DNA of 29,422 nucleotides from JAAXVZ01 sp964392465 (GCA_964392465.1 CAYMPC010000008.1:1-29422); one strand, 5' to 3'. Positions 1-8,225 are shown, numbered from the stretch's first letter. Numbers and translations are program-made. The notes: generated from the letters alone by a model not told the origin.

Positions 1-338
1 TTATGGAATGCAATACTGCAATTTTTACAAGGGATATAATTCTCAAGAGTTCTTCCAATATGCGTTGCAATATCTTCAGCAAGTGTTCTTTGTGTATAGG
101 ATGAAATATCTTTTTCTGGTTTTTCAGTATCCAGCAAACAAAAATGAACAATCCCATGAGAAGATATGCGTATACCCATATGTCCTGCTCTGCATCCGTA
201 AAGGTTTGCATTTTGATTAGGACTCTCTCCTGGAACTATATATTTAGTTAAGGAAACCTCTCTAAACTCTGGATTTTCTTCCAAAATCCTATTAATTCTA
301 TCCCAATAGGTTCTATTCCCTGAAGGGAAAAAACCTGT
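1..338 (-). CDS. Radical SAM/SPASM protein, C-terminal part (runs off left edge)
   Basis: Read on the minus strand, this stretch continues the radical SAM gene that begins at 1515. It starts in frame with TGFFPSGNRTYWDR, the same residues at which the upstream part breaks, then goes on with RINRILEENPEF. Further on are GCRAGHMGIRISSHGIVHFC and, near the left edge, CKNC. A Cys, a Gly-rich stretch, an 'I..HG.V.FC' strand and a later CxxC are the layout of a SPASM/twitch auxiliary Fe-S domain. The frame is open to base 1, so the stop codon lies outside the window. The plus-strand reading frame at 8-220 is only its shadow. The junction with the other half is an assembly problem (repeat at 295-338 and 503-546), so both parts are best read as one gene. 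Confidence 0.75.
295..338. repeat. 44-bp contig-end duplication, copy 1
   Basis: These 44 bases match 503-546 with one difference (G at 327, A at 535). The change is synonymous (TTC/TTT, Phe). Copy 1 leads into the C-terminal half of the radical SAM gene and copy 2 ends the N-terminal half, so they represent one genomic locus seen on two contigs, probably from two strains. Confidence 0.85.
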
Positions 339-502
339 TAGTATTCAGGGAGGAGAATACGACGAAAAAACGAAAACACTTACAATCCCTGACTTTCAGG
401 GGCAATCAACAGTCAGGGTACTATTTTAATCTATTTATAAATATGAAACGAGCATGATTGTAAAATCACATTAGAGTATGGTTAAAACATGTNNNNNNNN
501 NN
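339..502. other. Unplaced 154-bp insert plus 10-N scaffold gap
   Basis: Bases 339-492 interrupt the radical SAM gene and are followed by Ns at 493-502. No meaningful reading frame is seen. The stretch holds inverted repeats: GTATTC at 341-346 pairs with GAATAC at 355-360, and CCCTGAC at 387-393 pairs with GTCAGGG at 412-418. An A/T-rich TTTATAAATA follows at about 434-443. It is either a chimeric contig end or a real strain-specific insertion; the former is simpler because the gene flanking it is intact when it is removed. Confidence 0.6.
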
Positions 503-546
503 ATTCTATCCCAATAGGTTCTATTCCCTGAAGGAAAAAAACCTGT
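503..546. repeat. 44-bp contig-end duplication, copy 2
   Basis: This is the partner of 295-338, lying directly after the ten Ns. Collapsing the two copies restores one uninterrupted radical SAM reading frame. Confidence 0.85.
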
Positions 547-1515
547 AGCAATTGCTGGCTTTAAAAATATAGGCAGATTATATTCTAACCCCAGATTCAA
601 AACCTCTTCAACATAGTCTATATTTCTGGGCCTAAGTGTATCTATAGCCATTCTTGGAACCTCGTTTTCCTTTAAATAGGATAAAAGTATTTTAATATTT
701 TCAAATAATCCTTCTCTTCCTCTTAATTCATCATGTTTTTTTCCTACTGCATCTATGCTTACTACAACGCCTCCTTTTTTTAAGTAAGGGAGAACCTCTT
801 TAAAAAATATAGAATCTGAAAGAAATTCTCCATTAGTGACTAAATAAGTTATTACATCTTTTTGAGATAAATAATCTAATATTTTTGGAAGATCTTTCCT
901 TAAGGTTGCTTCCCCTCCTGAAATTTCTATAAAAGTAATACCTAATTCAACAAGACTATTTCCTCTTTCAAGTATAGAAGACAAAGGAGGAGTATAATTT
1001 AGTTTTGAGCCTAAATAACAAAGATCTTCACATTTACATTGACATGCTTCTGTAACTTCTAGTAGTGCTTTAACAGGAAGGATTGCATAATCTACCTCTT
1101 TGATTATAGGAACTCTTATTCCTTCAATTGAAGCAGGTTCCAGTATACCTTGATTTAGCATTACAGAAAGTGTCTCTAAATCTATATCTCCTTTTTTTAT
1201 ATCTCCTCTTTGTATTTTATCAAATGTAATTGTATCTCCCCTAAGAAGGTTTGGGATAGGAAGAGGAACTCTACTTGTATAATGAATTCCTGGACTTGTA
1301 TAAGTCACTCCCAATGGATCTTTTCTTGCAATAACTCCTTTTCTAAAAGTAAAAGGTATATTAGGTATTGTTTCTTCAAGAGAATTTAGTTTAAGTTCCT
1401 TTTCATTAGGTTCTTCTTTTTTTATAGGGCTTAGACAAGGAACAGCTAGATTTGAAAAAGAGATATGACTACTCATTAAAACTAGTTTAACAAGGCTATA
1501 TAAATAATTAACCAA
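503..1515 (-). CDS. Radical SAM protein, N-terminal and catalytic part
   Basis: 337 residues are readable before the N run. The radical SAM core starts near residue 150 with LLEVTEACQCKCEDLCYLGS. The cluster cysteines are C158, C162 and C166, spaced CX3CX3C rather than the usual CX3CX2C, with an extra C160. ISGGEATLRKDLP is the GGE motif for SAM binding, and ITYLVTNGEFL and VVVSIDAVGKKHDELRG are typical barrel strands. Residues 1-150 are an N-terminal extension that I do not recognise. The start at 1515 could instead be the internal Met at residue 14. It is divergent from thrS with 53 bp between them. The 3' end is cut by the gap; the continuation is at 1-338. The C-terminal SPASM-like cysteines suggest a peptide- or cofactor-modifying enzyme, substrate unknown. 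A stop at 466 read across the Ns is an artefact. Confidence 0.8.
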
Positions 1516-1536
1516 TTATACTACTATAAAATAATA

Positions 1537-1546
1537 AATTTAAATA
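1537..1546 (+). promoter_or_regulatory. TATA box of thrS
   Basis: AATTTAAATA is centred about 27 nt before the thrS ATG at 1569. Archaeal transcription starts about 25 nt after the TATA box, so the message is probably leaderless. No Shine-Dalgarno sequence is present. Confidence 0.6.
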
Positions 1547-1568
1547 TAAGCAGCTTATTCCTGAAAAT

Positions 1569-3131
1569 ATGACAGAACCTAAAGAAAGATTTGCTTCTTA
1601 TGTTTGGACAGCACCAGGCGAAGGAATAGAAGAAATTATTTTGCCTTCTAAAAGAGACGGAAGACCCACTGATATCTCTTCTTTATATGATCATCCTTAT
1701 TTTTCCAGTGTTGGTAGCATGATAGAGGATGGAAAAGTGAATATGACACAGCCAGCTATGTTGATTCAGATGATGTGTAATGCATGGGGTCTTGAAGGAC
1801 CATTGACTACACATGAAGCCCCTCCTCATTTAAAATTAATGAGAGATCAACAGCTTGTTGCTCCTGCAGAAATTGCAGAAGGAGGACACTTTAAATGGTT
1901 TCCAAGAGGTATGATTGTAAGAGAGGCTATGCTCGCCTATGCTGCAAGATTAGCAGATGAATGGGGAGCAGTTCCAATGGCAAACCCATCAATAGTAAGA
2001 CTTGACAACCCAACTATAAGAGAACTTTTGGGAGGATTTGGAGAGAGAGTATATTTAGTAGATGGACAAGAACAAGGAAGAAATAATTTTGCATTAAGAT
2101 GGGCATCTGATCCTGCTGGATTCCCTTTTTCACAAAGTGTAACGTATTCTCTTAATCAAACACCCTTCAAAATTTATGAAGAAGCAAATTGCTGGAGAAA
2201 TGAACAAAGCGGAGAAGTGGGTAGAACTCTTGAAAGAGTAAGGCATTTTTTAATGACAGATATGCATGCTTTTTGTGCAGATTCAAACCAAGCCGCTGCA
2301 GAATTTGAGCAGTTATCCTATCTTTTTGCAGGCCTGATGGATAATATTATTGCAAAGGGCAAATGGATACTTGCCTGGGAAGGAACAGAAGACTTTTTTA
2401 TGAATAATCATGAATGGCTAAAATCAATTTCTGATCGAATGGGTGTTCCTGCTTTTTTTAAATTAACAAAAGAAATGACTCATTATTTTATAATGAAAAG
2501 CGAATATCAGGGAATTTTAGCAAATGGAAGCAATCTTCAGGTATCAACAGTGCAATGGGATATTAAAAACGGAAAAAGATTCAATATAGGTTATACTGAT
2601 GAATATGGAGAAAAGCACCCTGCAGAAGTAATTCTTCATGCCTCAAGTTTTGGAAGTATTGAAAGAGCCTTATGCAATATGCTTGAAGCATATGCCATTG
2701 AAATGAGAGAAGGAGGTATTCCTCAATTTCCTTTATGGCTATCACCTTCACAAGCAAGGATTATACCTGTTGCTGAAAGACATCTTGAATATAGTCTTGA
2801 TATAATAAGAGAAATGAATAGAAGACAAATCAGAACTGATATAGATGACAGCACAAAAACAGATGGCAATACTTTAAGAGGCCTTGGTCAAAGGATTGCT
2901 AATGCAGGAAGAGACTGGGTACCTTATATTATTGTAGTAGGAGATAAAGAAGTAAATGGAGAAGGAATTAATTTAAGCAGAAGAGAAACACCGCAAAACT
3001 ATAAAGTAATTCAACAGTATGGTGATTTATCTCAACTTATAAAAGAAATAAGATTCGATATAAAAGATCTTCCTTATGTACCTCTTCCAAAAGCATTGCA
3101 GAGAATAAGCACAACGCCTTATTTCTCTTAA
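1569..3131 (+). CDS. thrS: Threonyl-tRNA synthetase, archaeal type, without editing domain
   Basis: Class IIa synthetase that charges tRNA-Thr in the cytoplasm. Visible parts: a short N-terminal piece (1-80); the catalytic domain with motif 2 at about residues 204-236 (CWRNEQSGEVGRTLERVRHF, then TDMHAFC); motif 3 near 355-370 (ILHASSFGSIERALCNM); and an anticodon-binding domain from about 388 (LWLSPSQARIIPVAERHLEY, later GRDWVPYIIVVGDKE). At 520 aa it is about 100 residues shorter than usual archaeal ThrRS, and the D-aminoacyl-tRNA-deacylase-like editing domain at the N terminus is absent. Zn ligands His233 and His357 are present by my alignment from memory, but the ligand Cys (archaeal 'LRFAACFGQ') aligns with Asp181 in LRWASDPAG. 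A NIF3-family gene follows after 16 bp. Identity is secure; fidelity and metal use are open questions. Confidence 0.88.
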   Translation: MTEPKERFASYVWTAPGEGIEEIILPSKRDGRPTDISSLYDHPYFSSVGSMIEDGKVNMTQPAMLIQMMCNAWGLEGPLTTHEAPPHLKLMRDQQLVAPAEIAEGGHFKWFPRGMIVREAMLAYAARLADEWGAVPMANPSIVRLDNPTIRELLGGFGERVYLVDGQEQGRNNFALRWASDPAGFPFSQSVTYSLNQTPFKIYEEANCWRNEQSGEVGRTLERVRHFLMTDMHAFCADSNQAAAEFEQLSYLFAGLMDNIIAKGKWILAWEGTEDFFMNNHEWLKSISDRMGVPAFFKLTKEMTHYFIMKSEYQGILANGSNLQVSTVQWDIKNGKRFNIGYTDEYGEKHPAEVILHASSFGSIERALCNMLEAYAIEMREGGIPQFPLWLSPSQARIIPVAERHLEYSLDIIREMNRRQIRTDIDDSTKTDGNTLRGLGQRIANAGRDWVPYIIVVGDKEVNGEGINLSRRETPQNYKVIQQYGDLSQLIKEIRFDIKDLPYVPLPKALQRISTTPYFS

Positions 3132-3147
3132 TTTTTTTTATGTTAAA

Positions 3148-3999
3148 ATGAATGCTAACTTATTGTATGAAAGATTAGAAAAAGATTTCAAGGTTAGCTC
3201 ATTTATAGAATCGTGGCCAGAGTTTATATCTAGTAGGTATGTTTTTCCTGGTTTTTTAAATATAGGAAATGGTATTATGTTCTCAAATTCTTTAGAGATA
3301 ACAAAAGTTTATACTGCTGTATTTCCGAGTAGAGAAGTAATTAATGCAATTATAGGACAAAAGGAAAGAGATCTCCTTATAGTAACGCATCACCCTATGG
3401 AATGGGATGTAAGAAACAATCCACCATGGATTAATCTTGAAGAAAACATATTATTCCAACTAAAAGAAAGAAGAATTTCAATCTATAGTATGCATCTGCC
3501 TATTGATGTTTGGGGTAGTTATTCAACCGCTATTACCTTTGCAAAAAAACTAGGAGTTAACATAGAAGGAGAATTTTTTACACATGAAGGTGTTAAAGTT
3601 GCAGTTTATGGAAAGTGTCCTTATGCTACAGTTGAAGAACTTGGTTTTAGAGTTTCTGAAGTAGTGGGCCATAAAATAAGACTATTCCCCTATGGAGAAA
3701 AGAATATAGCAAATAATAAAATAGGTGTTATTCCAGGAGGAAGACCAAAAGACCATAATATGCAAGAACTTGTTGATCTTAATATAAATACACTTGTTAC
3801 TGGAATTGGAGGAAAAGCACCTCACACTGAGAAAGATCATCTTTTTGCTGAGGAAAAAAAAATAAATATTCTTGGTGCGACACATTATTCAACTGAAATG
3901 TTTGCATGCATAGAATTACTAAGGTATTTTAAGGGATTAGGGATTCCTGCTGATTTTGTTAAAGATAGTCCTGTTCTTGAAGATAGCAATATTAAATAA
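3148..3999 (+). CDS. NIF3/YbgI-family dinuclear metal-centre protein
   Basis: The family forms toroidal hexamers with a two-metal site; the cellular role is unsettled (it is annotated as GTP cyclohydrolase I type 2-like in some bacteria). Metal-binding residues are visible: TH81H82P, then MH116LPID120, and near the end GATH246YSTE250MF, matching the family's HH, HxxxD and HxxxE arrangement. A full-length 283 aa. The start at 3148 is chosen because the ATG at 3139 runs into TGA within three codons. It lies 16 bp after thrS in the same direction, so probably in the same transcript, although eight Ts at 3132-3139 could end some transcripts. A direct functional link to ThrRS is not known to me. 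Confidence 0.85.
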   Translation: MNANLLYERLEKDFKVSSFIESWPEFISSRYVFPGFLNIGNGIMFSNSLEITKVYTAVFPSREVINAIIGQKERDLLIVTHHPMEWDVRNNPPWINLEENILFQLKERRISIYSMHLPIDVWGSYSTAITFAKKLGVNIEGEFFTHEGVKVAVYGKCPYATVEELGFRVSEVVGHKIRLFPYGEKNIANNKIGVIPGGRPKDHNMQELVDLNINTLVTGIGGKAPHTEKDHLFAEEKKINILGATHYSTEMFACIELLRYFKGLGIPADFVKDSPVLEDSNIK

Positions 4000-4032
4000 A
4001 TAGAAATTAAATAGAAATAAAAAAAGCAGTAA

Positions 4033-4044
4033 TATTTAAATATA
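4033..4044 (+). promoter_or_regulatory. TATA box of the ECF transporter operon
   Basis: TATTTAAATATA is centred about 28 nt before the ATG at 4067, predicting a leaderless message for the first ECF gene. Confidence 0.6.
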
Positions 4045-4066
4045 GTCGCTCGTTATTCAAGTTAAA

Positions 4067-4636
4067 ATGAAACAAAAAAACTATTTTAACAATTTTATTT
4101 TGATTGGTGTTTTGGCCGGAATTGTTGCCTTGCTTGACTACATTGGTGTAATTGGATTTCCTATTGGAATCTTTGGTGTTTCTGCTTTCTATATAGGAGC
4201 AGCTTTTTACACTGCCTTTGCAATATGGTTTGGGGTTAGAGGACTGATTGCAATGTACTTAGGATTATTAATTGGCGCATTGATATCTGGAACCTTTACA
4301 ATCTTTGCCTTTGTTCTTGCATTAGGAAATGTTGTTGGTGCAGCAATTCCAATGATAGTGTTCAGAACAGGAAAGTTTGATTTTGAACTAAAAAAGATAA
4401 AGGATTACTTTGCTTTTTTAATATCTGCCACAATTGGCCAAAATTTCATCTCTGCTGCCTGGGTATTAACTGGGTTTTATTTTTTTGGGATTATGCCTGC
4501 TGAAGCAGCAAAAGCAGCTGCCTTTGGATGGATTTTTGGAGGAGTTGTTGTTTCAATAGTAATTGGCATTCCCATATTGAAGTTCATTAGCCCTGTAGTA
4601 AAAAAAACTTCCCTATTCCAAAAAAAGATTTTTTAA
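4067..4636 (+). CDS. ECF transporter S component-like membrane protein
   Basis: 189 residues with about five or six hydrophobic segments rich in Gly and Ala, for example NFILIGVLAGIVALLDYIGV and LLIGALISGTFTIFAFVLAL. Size, hydrophobicity and position immediately before T and ATPase genes fit the substrate-binding S subunit of an energy-coupling factor importer. The substrate cannot be read from the sequence; ECF systems usually import vitamins, nucleobase derivatives or metal ions. The start ATG follows its TATA box at leaderless spacing. EcfT-like gene begins 15 bp downstream. Confidence 0.65.
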   Translation: MKQKNYFNNFILIGVLAGIVALLDYIGVIGFPIGIFGVSAFYIGAAFYTAFAIWFGVRGLIAMYLGLLIGALISGTFTIFAFVLALGNVVGAAIPMIVFRTGKFDFELKKIKDYFAFLISATIGQNFISAAWVLTGFYFFGIMPAEAAKAAAFGWIFGGVVVSIVIGIPILKFISPVVKKTSLFQKKIF

Positions 4637-4651
4637 TTAAAAGGGTATATT

Positions 4652-5338
4652 ATGAAGATACCTACTTTTATTTATTTTTTAAATGAGAGGTCTGTTTACT
4701 TTCGAATAAGTTTCATAATTAAATTTCTTTTTTTTATTTTAATAAGCATATTTGCAATTGCAAATAAGGATTTAAGAGTAAATTTTGTTTTATCTTTCTT
4801 AATATTTATACTTATAACAAACACAGGTTTTACAAAAGATAATCCAAAGCCATTTAAAATGCTTTTTTTTACATTAATCATATTTAGCTTATTCTGGCTA
4901 TTTTTCAGCAGAATAGAAGGACAGATAGTTTATTTCACAACCCCCTGGAATACCTTTTTCTCTGATAAAACATTAAATCTTATGCTTATCGCAATAAGCA
5001 AATGGTTACTAATTGTTCAATCTGGCCTTTTTTTCATGGTTATTTCTTCCGAAGAGCAACTTACTCAGTCTCTTATTGATTTACATTTTCCAAAAAGTCT
5101 TATCTTTTCAATTACCATTGCTTTTAACACTGTTGGTTTTACATTGAATGACTTGGACATGATAACTTATGCACTCATATCAAGAGAATATAACGATAAA
5201 GGGATACTTAACAAGATGAAAAAAATTTATTATATAGGTGGAAGTATCCTCCTTTCAAATATAAAAAAAATTGATACTTTAAACCAGGCATATCTTTTCA
5301 GGCACTATGAAAACATGTACAAAAAAAATGAAAAATAA
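4652..5338 (+). CDS. ECF transporter transmembrane (T) component
   Basis: 228 residues with about five membrane segments and a basic C terminus. EcfT/CbiQ proteins couple ATPases to the S subunit through two cytoplasmic coupling helices, each with an x-Arg-x motif. ALISREYNDKG near residue 185 and AYLFRHYENM near the C terminus are good candidates for these. It is preceded by a short purine-rich stretch (AAAAGGG). Its 3' end overlaps the start of the double-ATPase gene, so translation is probably coupled. Sequence similarity to well-known EcfT is low, but the gene order S-T-A supports the assignment. Confidence 0.7.
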   Translation: MKIPTFIYFLNERSVYFRISFIIKFLFFILISIFAIANKDLRVNFVLSFLIFILITNTGFTKDNPKPFKMLFFTLIIFSLFWLFFSRIEGQIVYFTTPWNTFFSDKTLNLMLIAISKWLLIVQSGLFFMVISSEEQLTQSLIDLHFPKSLIFSITIAFNTVGFTLNDLDMITYALISREYNDKGILNKMKKIYYIGGSILLSNIKKIDTLNQAYLFRHYENMYKKNEK

Positions 5339-6716
5339 CTTATTAGATGTCAAAATAAAAAAAGTAAATTATGAAAAAGATTCAACTAATATCTTAAGTA
5401 ATATAAAGCTCTCATTAAACAAAGGCGATGTCTTGAATGTAATTGGAAACACAGGCATTGGCAAATCAACTTTTCTTAAATGCGTCTCAGGCATAATCCC
5501 AAATGTACAACCCTCTTTTTTTGAAGGAGAAATTCATCATAAAGGTAAATTAATTGAGTTTGAAGAATACAGAACCTTTGTTTCTATTTCTTTCCAAGAA
5601 ACAGAGAGCCAGTTTATATTTGACACAGCAAAAAACGAAATATTGATGGGTCTTAATGAAAAAGAGAGAAAAAAAGCAAAAAAGTTAATTTCTCTCTTTA
5701 AGATTGAAAATATTCTTTCTAAATCACTCAGAAGTCTATCATGTGGCCAAAAGAAAGTAATATCTCTTATATCTGTTCTTTCAACAGAGAGAGACATAAT
5801 TATCTTAGACGAACCTACTGCAAACCTAGATCTTCTGAAGAAAAAGATACTACTAAAAATAATATCTAAACTAAAGAAGGAAAAAGTAATAATAATTGCT
5901 AGCCATGATTCTGATGTTCAAAAAATAAGCAATATGTTTCTTATATATAACGAAAGAAAAAAAAGCTGGGAGTATTTTGAAAATAAACAAAAATATTCAG
6001 AAAGAAAAGAAGACAAACTCAATCTTAAATTGAAAAGAATACCTTTTAAGATAGATTATAAAAATGAACTTTTAAGATTTCACAATGTTTCTTATACTTA
6101 TCCTGATCATTCATATAATTTAGATCAAATTAATATTTCAATTTATAAAGGTGAGATAGTTGGGATAATAGGAGAAAATGGCTCAGGGAAAACAACCCTT
6201 ATTAATTTGATTACCGGAAAAATAAATCCAAAGAAAGGCCATATCTCAAAAAACTATAAAAGATATTCATTAATTCTACAAGAACCTGAAAAGCAATTAT
6301 TTTCTCATTCTATCCTAGAAGAATTAAAATTCGGATTAAAAAAACCTGAGGAATATAATAAAGAGATAAAGGAAATACTAAATATAATTGGCCTAGATAA
6401 ACTTAAAGATGCGCATCCTTTTTTTATAAGCAGGGGCCAAAAACAACTTCTCCTTATAAGCGCAATTCTTATTAGAAAACCAGAATTGATTATGATAGAT
6501 GAACCATTTACTGGAATTGACAACAAGATGGTTAAAAAAATAATAAATTTAATTTTATATTATTATAAACTTTATCAACCAACTATAATCTTACTTGACC
6601 AAGAAGAAAGCTCTTTAAGAAAGATTATATCAAAAAAACTTGTTTTTCTTGGAGGAAAACTAGTTGAACATCAATTAAATTTAAATAAAGACAATATAAA
6701 CTTAGACCCAAAATAA
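5307..6716 (+). CDS. ECF transporter ATPase, two ABC domains fused
   Basis: One polypeptide carries both ATPase domains that power ECF uptake. Domain 1: Walker A GNTGIGKST (residues 47-55), Q-loop SFQETES, signature LSCGQ (144-148), Walker B IIILDEP (164-170), switch His ASH (198-200). Domain 2: Walker A GENGSGKTT (289-297), Q-loop LILQEPE, signature SRGQK (375-379), Walker B LIMIDEP (394-400). In the second domain the switch position reads LLDQEES, without a His. Both signature motifs differ from LSGGQ. The true start is probably the internal ATG at 5328 (residue 8), overlapping the T gene by 11 bp instead of 32. The domains sit in the order seen in fused EcfA-type proteins. Confidence 0.85.
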   Translation: MKTCTKKMKNNLLDVKIKKVNYEKDSTNILSNIKLSLNKGDVLNVIGNTGIGKSTFLKCVSGIIPNVQPSFFEGEIHHKGKLIEFEEYRTFVSISFQETESQFIFDTAKNEILMGLNEKERKKAKKLISLFKIENILSKSLRSLSCGQKKVISLISVLSTERDIIILDEPTANLDLLKKKILLKIISKLKKEKVIIIASHDSDVQKISNMFLIYNERKKSWEYFENKQKYSERKEDKLNLKLKRIPFKIDYKNELLRFHNVSYTYPDHSYNLDQINISIYKGEIVGIIGENGSGKTTLINLITGKINPKKGHISKNYKRYSLILQEPEKQLFSHSILEELKFGLKKPEEYNKEIKEILNIIGLDKLKDAHPFFISRGQKQLLLISAILIRKPELIMIDEPFTGIDNKMVKKIINLILYYYKLYQPTIILLDQEESSLRKIISKKLVFLGGKLVEHQLNLNKDNINLDPK

Positions 6717-6736
6717 AACAAGATCGAGTAATAAAA

Positions 6737-7567
6737 ATGCAAGATAAAAAAGATAATGATTATGCAACTCTAATTAGAGATTCAAAAAAAATATTTGATG
6801 GGCTTGTTCATGACATTTATCGGTTTGAAAACAGGATATATAAAATACCAAAAGACATTTTTACAGAATTCCATGATGAAAGACATTTTCTTGTGGAGCA
6901 AGCTTCACTTAGACTTTTAAAAGAAAACGGAATTCCCACTCCTGAAGTATATGAAGTCATACCAAAAGCTTCAACTTCCATAGGCAAAGCGATATTTATT
7001 GAAGAATATGTTGAAGGAATTCAAAAAGCAAAAGTAGAACTAACTTATGAAGAACAGGCAAGTATAATCAGTTTATTTCATAAAGCACATAAAATAAGGC
7101 TTCGTGGATATGGAACATTAACACCTAATTTAGTTGGACAGTTTTTATCATGGGAAGAATATTTGATCAGTTTAACAAGAAATGCTTGTGAGTATATAGA
7201 GGGAAAAAATATATTTAAAAAAGGGTTCATTACTGATTTAGAGAGGACTATTCTTGAAAGAATAAAGGATATTAAATATAAAACACCTGGAAGATTTATC
7301 TTTTTAGATGTTAATCCTGGAAATATTTTTTTTAACACAGAAAGCAAGATAATTAATGTTATTGACATAGACCATCCTATCTCTGGAGATCCTGTTTGGT
7401 ATAACCCTGCTCTTTTTGAGGCGCAAAAAAAAAACATAGGAGCTATTAAACCTGAAAAACTAGACTTATATGAGATTATTCATGGTCTTGAAGTAACAAG
7501 ATGGATGCATTCTCATAAACTTGACATAACAGAAGAGATAAAAAGAATAGAAGTTCTATTTAAATAA
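6737..7567 (+). CDS. APH-like small-molecule kinase
   Basis: 276-residue protein-kinase-like fold of the aminoglycoside/choline phosphotransferase group. Visible elements: candidate ATP Lys36 in IYKIPKD, Glu54 in the next helix, the catalytic loop FIFLD191VNPGN196, and the metal-binding strand INVID210ID212HP. The Brenner-motif His (HGD in relatives) is Phe here, so the loop reads FLD. It starts 20 bp after the ECF ATPase gene and so is probably the last gene of that operon. A kinase next to an importer suggests that the imported compound (a vitamin or nucleoside-like molecule) is phosphorylated on entry. Substrate unknown; antibiotic resistance is not implied. Confidence 0.7.
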   Translation: MQDKKDNDYATLIRDSKKIFDGLVHDIYRFENRIYKIPKDIFTEFHDERHFLVEQASLRLLKENGIPTPEVYEVIPKASTSIGKAIFIEEYVEGIQKAKVELTYEEQASIISLFHKAHKIRLRGYGTLTPNLVGQFLSWEEYLISLTRNACEYIEGKNIFKKGFITDLERTILERIKDIKYKTPGRFIFLDVNPGNIFFNTESKIINVIDIDHPISGDPVWYNPALFEAQKKNIGAIKPEKLDLYEIIHGLEVTRWMHSHKLDITEEIKRIEVLFK

Positions 7568-7570
7568 GAC

Positions 7571-7598
7571 TCTTTAATTTTTCTCAAATTTTTTTAAA
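7571..7598 (+). terminator. T-rich termination signal after the ECF operon
   Basis: Two runs of Ts (five and seven) lie between convergent genes ending at 7567 and 7594. Archaeal termination relies on oligo-T, so this is a plausible end for the plus-strand operon. No hairpin is evident. Confidence 0.35.
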
Positions 7599-8181
7599 TC
7601 AAAAGAGAAAATAAAAATTGCCCTAGAAATGTAAAAAGAAATATATTAAGAAAGACATTTGTGCTTGTATAAACTATTGCCCTTATTATATCTGAACCAA
7701 AATAAAACATAAAAAAAGAAGTTATCATAATACTTGAAATTATTGAAAGAATTATACCTCCATAAGTTATTCCTATAACTCCTGTTACTAACGGAGATAT
7801 CAATCCCATTAAACCTATTGTAGTATAGACTGCTATTGAGGATGCGCTCATTCTTCCACTAATTGCAGAAGCTGCTATTGTAACTAAAACACCAAATATT
7901 AAACCTGTTGTTGAACCAAATGCTGCTCCTGTAATTACTGTTCCAAAAAGATAACATTCAAATCCAAGAGAGGGCTGTATAAATCGCTGATGAATTTGAG
8001 AAAAAGCGCCGATAATAAAAAGGACAAACAATATAATCATATTTTTGACTCCAGGATTAAGTAGTCCTATTAAAAAAAATATAATAAAAATTAGAAATAT
8101 TTTTTTGTACTTATTAAAAAAGATTAGATATTTTGATTCTGTATGTTTTAAGATTTGTTTTGAGACGTCTTTTGTTTTCAT
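7594..8181 (-). CDS. S-component-like integral membrane protein
   Basis: 195 residues: a basic N-terminal tail of about 25 residues and then about six hydrophobic segments. The central GFECYLFGTVITGAAFGSTT and the end VYTSTNVFLNIFLFTFLGQF resemble the product of the frameshifted gene at 20508-21075 (YTGTNFVFNTIVFLAFSQFF), so the two are paralogues. The glycine/serine-rich helices and size resemble ECF S subunits, and it is convergent with an ECF cassette, with which it could share the ATPase/T module as group II S proteins do. Assignment by fold type only; no substrate can be given. Confidence 0.5.
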   Translation of the reverse strand: MKTKDVSKQILKHTESKYLIFFNKYKKIFLIFIIFFLIGLLNPGVKNMIILFVLFIIGAFSQIHQRFIQPSLGFECYLFGTVITGAAFGSTTGLIFGVLVTIAASAISGRMSASSIAVYTTIGLMGLISPLVTGVIGITYGGIILSIISSIMITSFFMFYFGSDIIRAIVYTSTNVFLNIFLFTFLGQFLFSLLI

Positions 8182-8225
8182 TTTTTATTAGGATAACTAT
8201 AATTTAAAAAAGAGATACAAAAGTA

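Noticed and set aside
8..220. 70-residue plus-strand frame
   Set aside because: It lies opposite the C-terminal part of the radical SAM gene, which shows clear protein motifs on the minus strand.
460..490. Possible CRISPR-like repeat (ATTGTAAAATC...GGTTAAAAC) at the contig end
   Set aside because: Only one copy is visible, no spacer or cas gene is present, and the length is not typical. Similarity to type II repeat ends may be chance.
466..502. Radical SAM C terminus ending TCFNHTLM
   Set aside because: This arises from translating across Ns into the unrelated insert; the genuine continuation is at 1-338.
6737..7567. Aminoglycoside resistance gene
   Set aside because: Only the general kinase fold is shared; the catalytic loop differs and the context is a nutrient importer operon.
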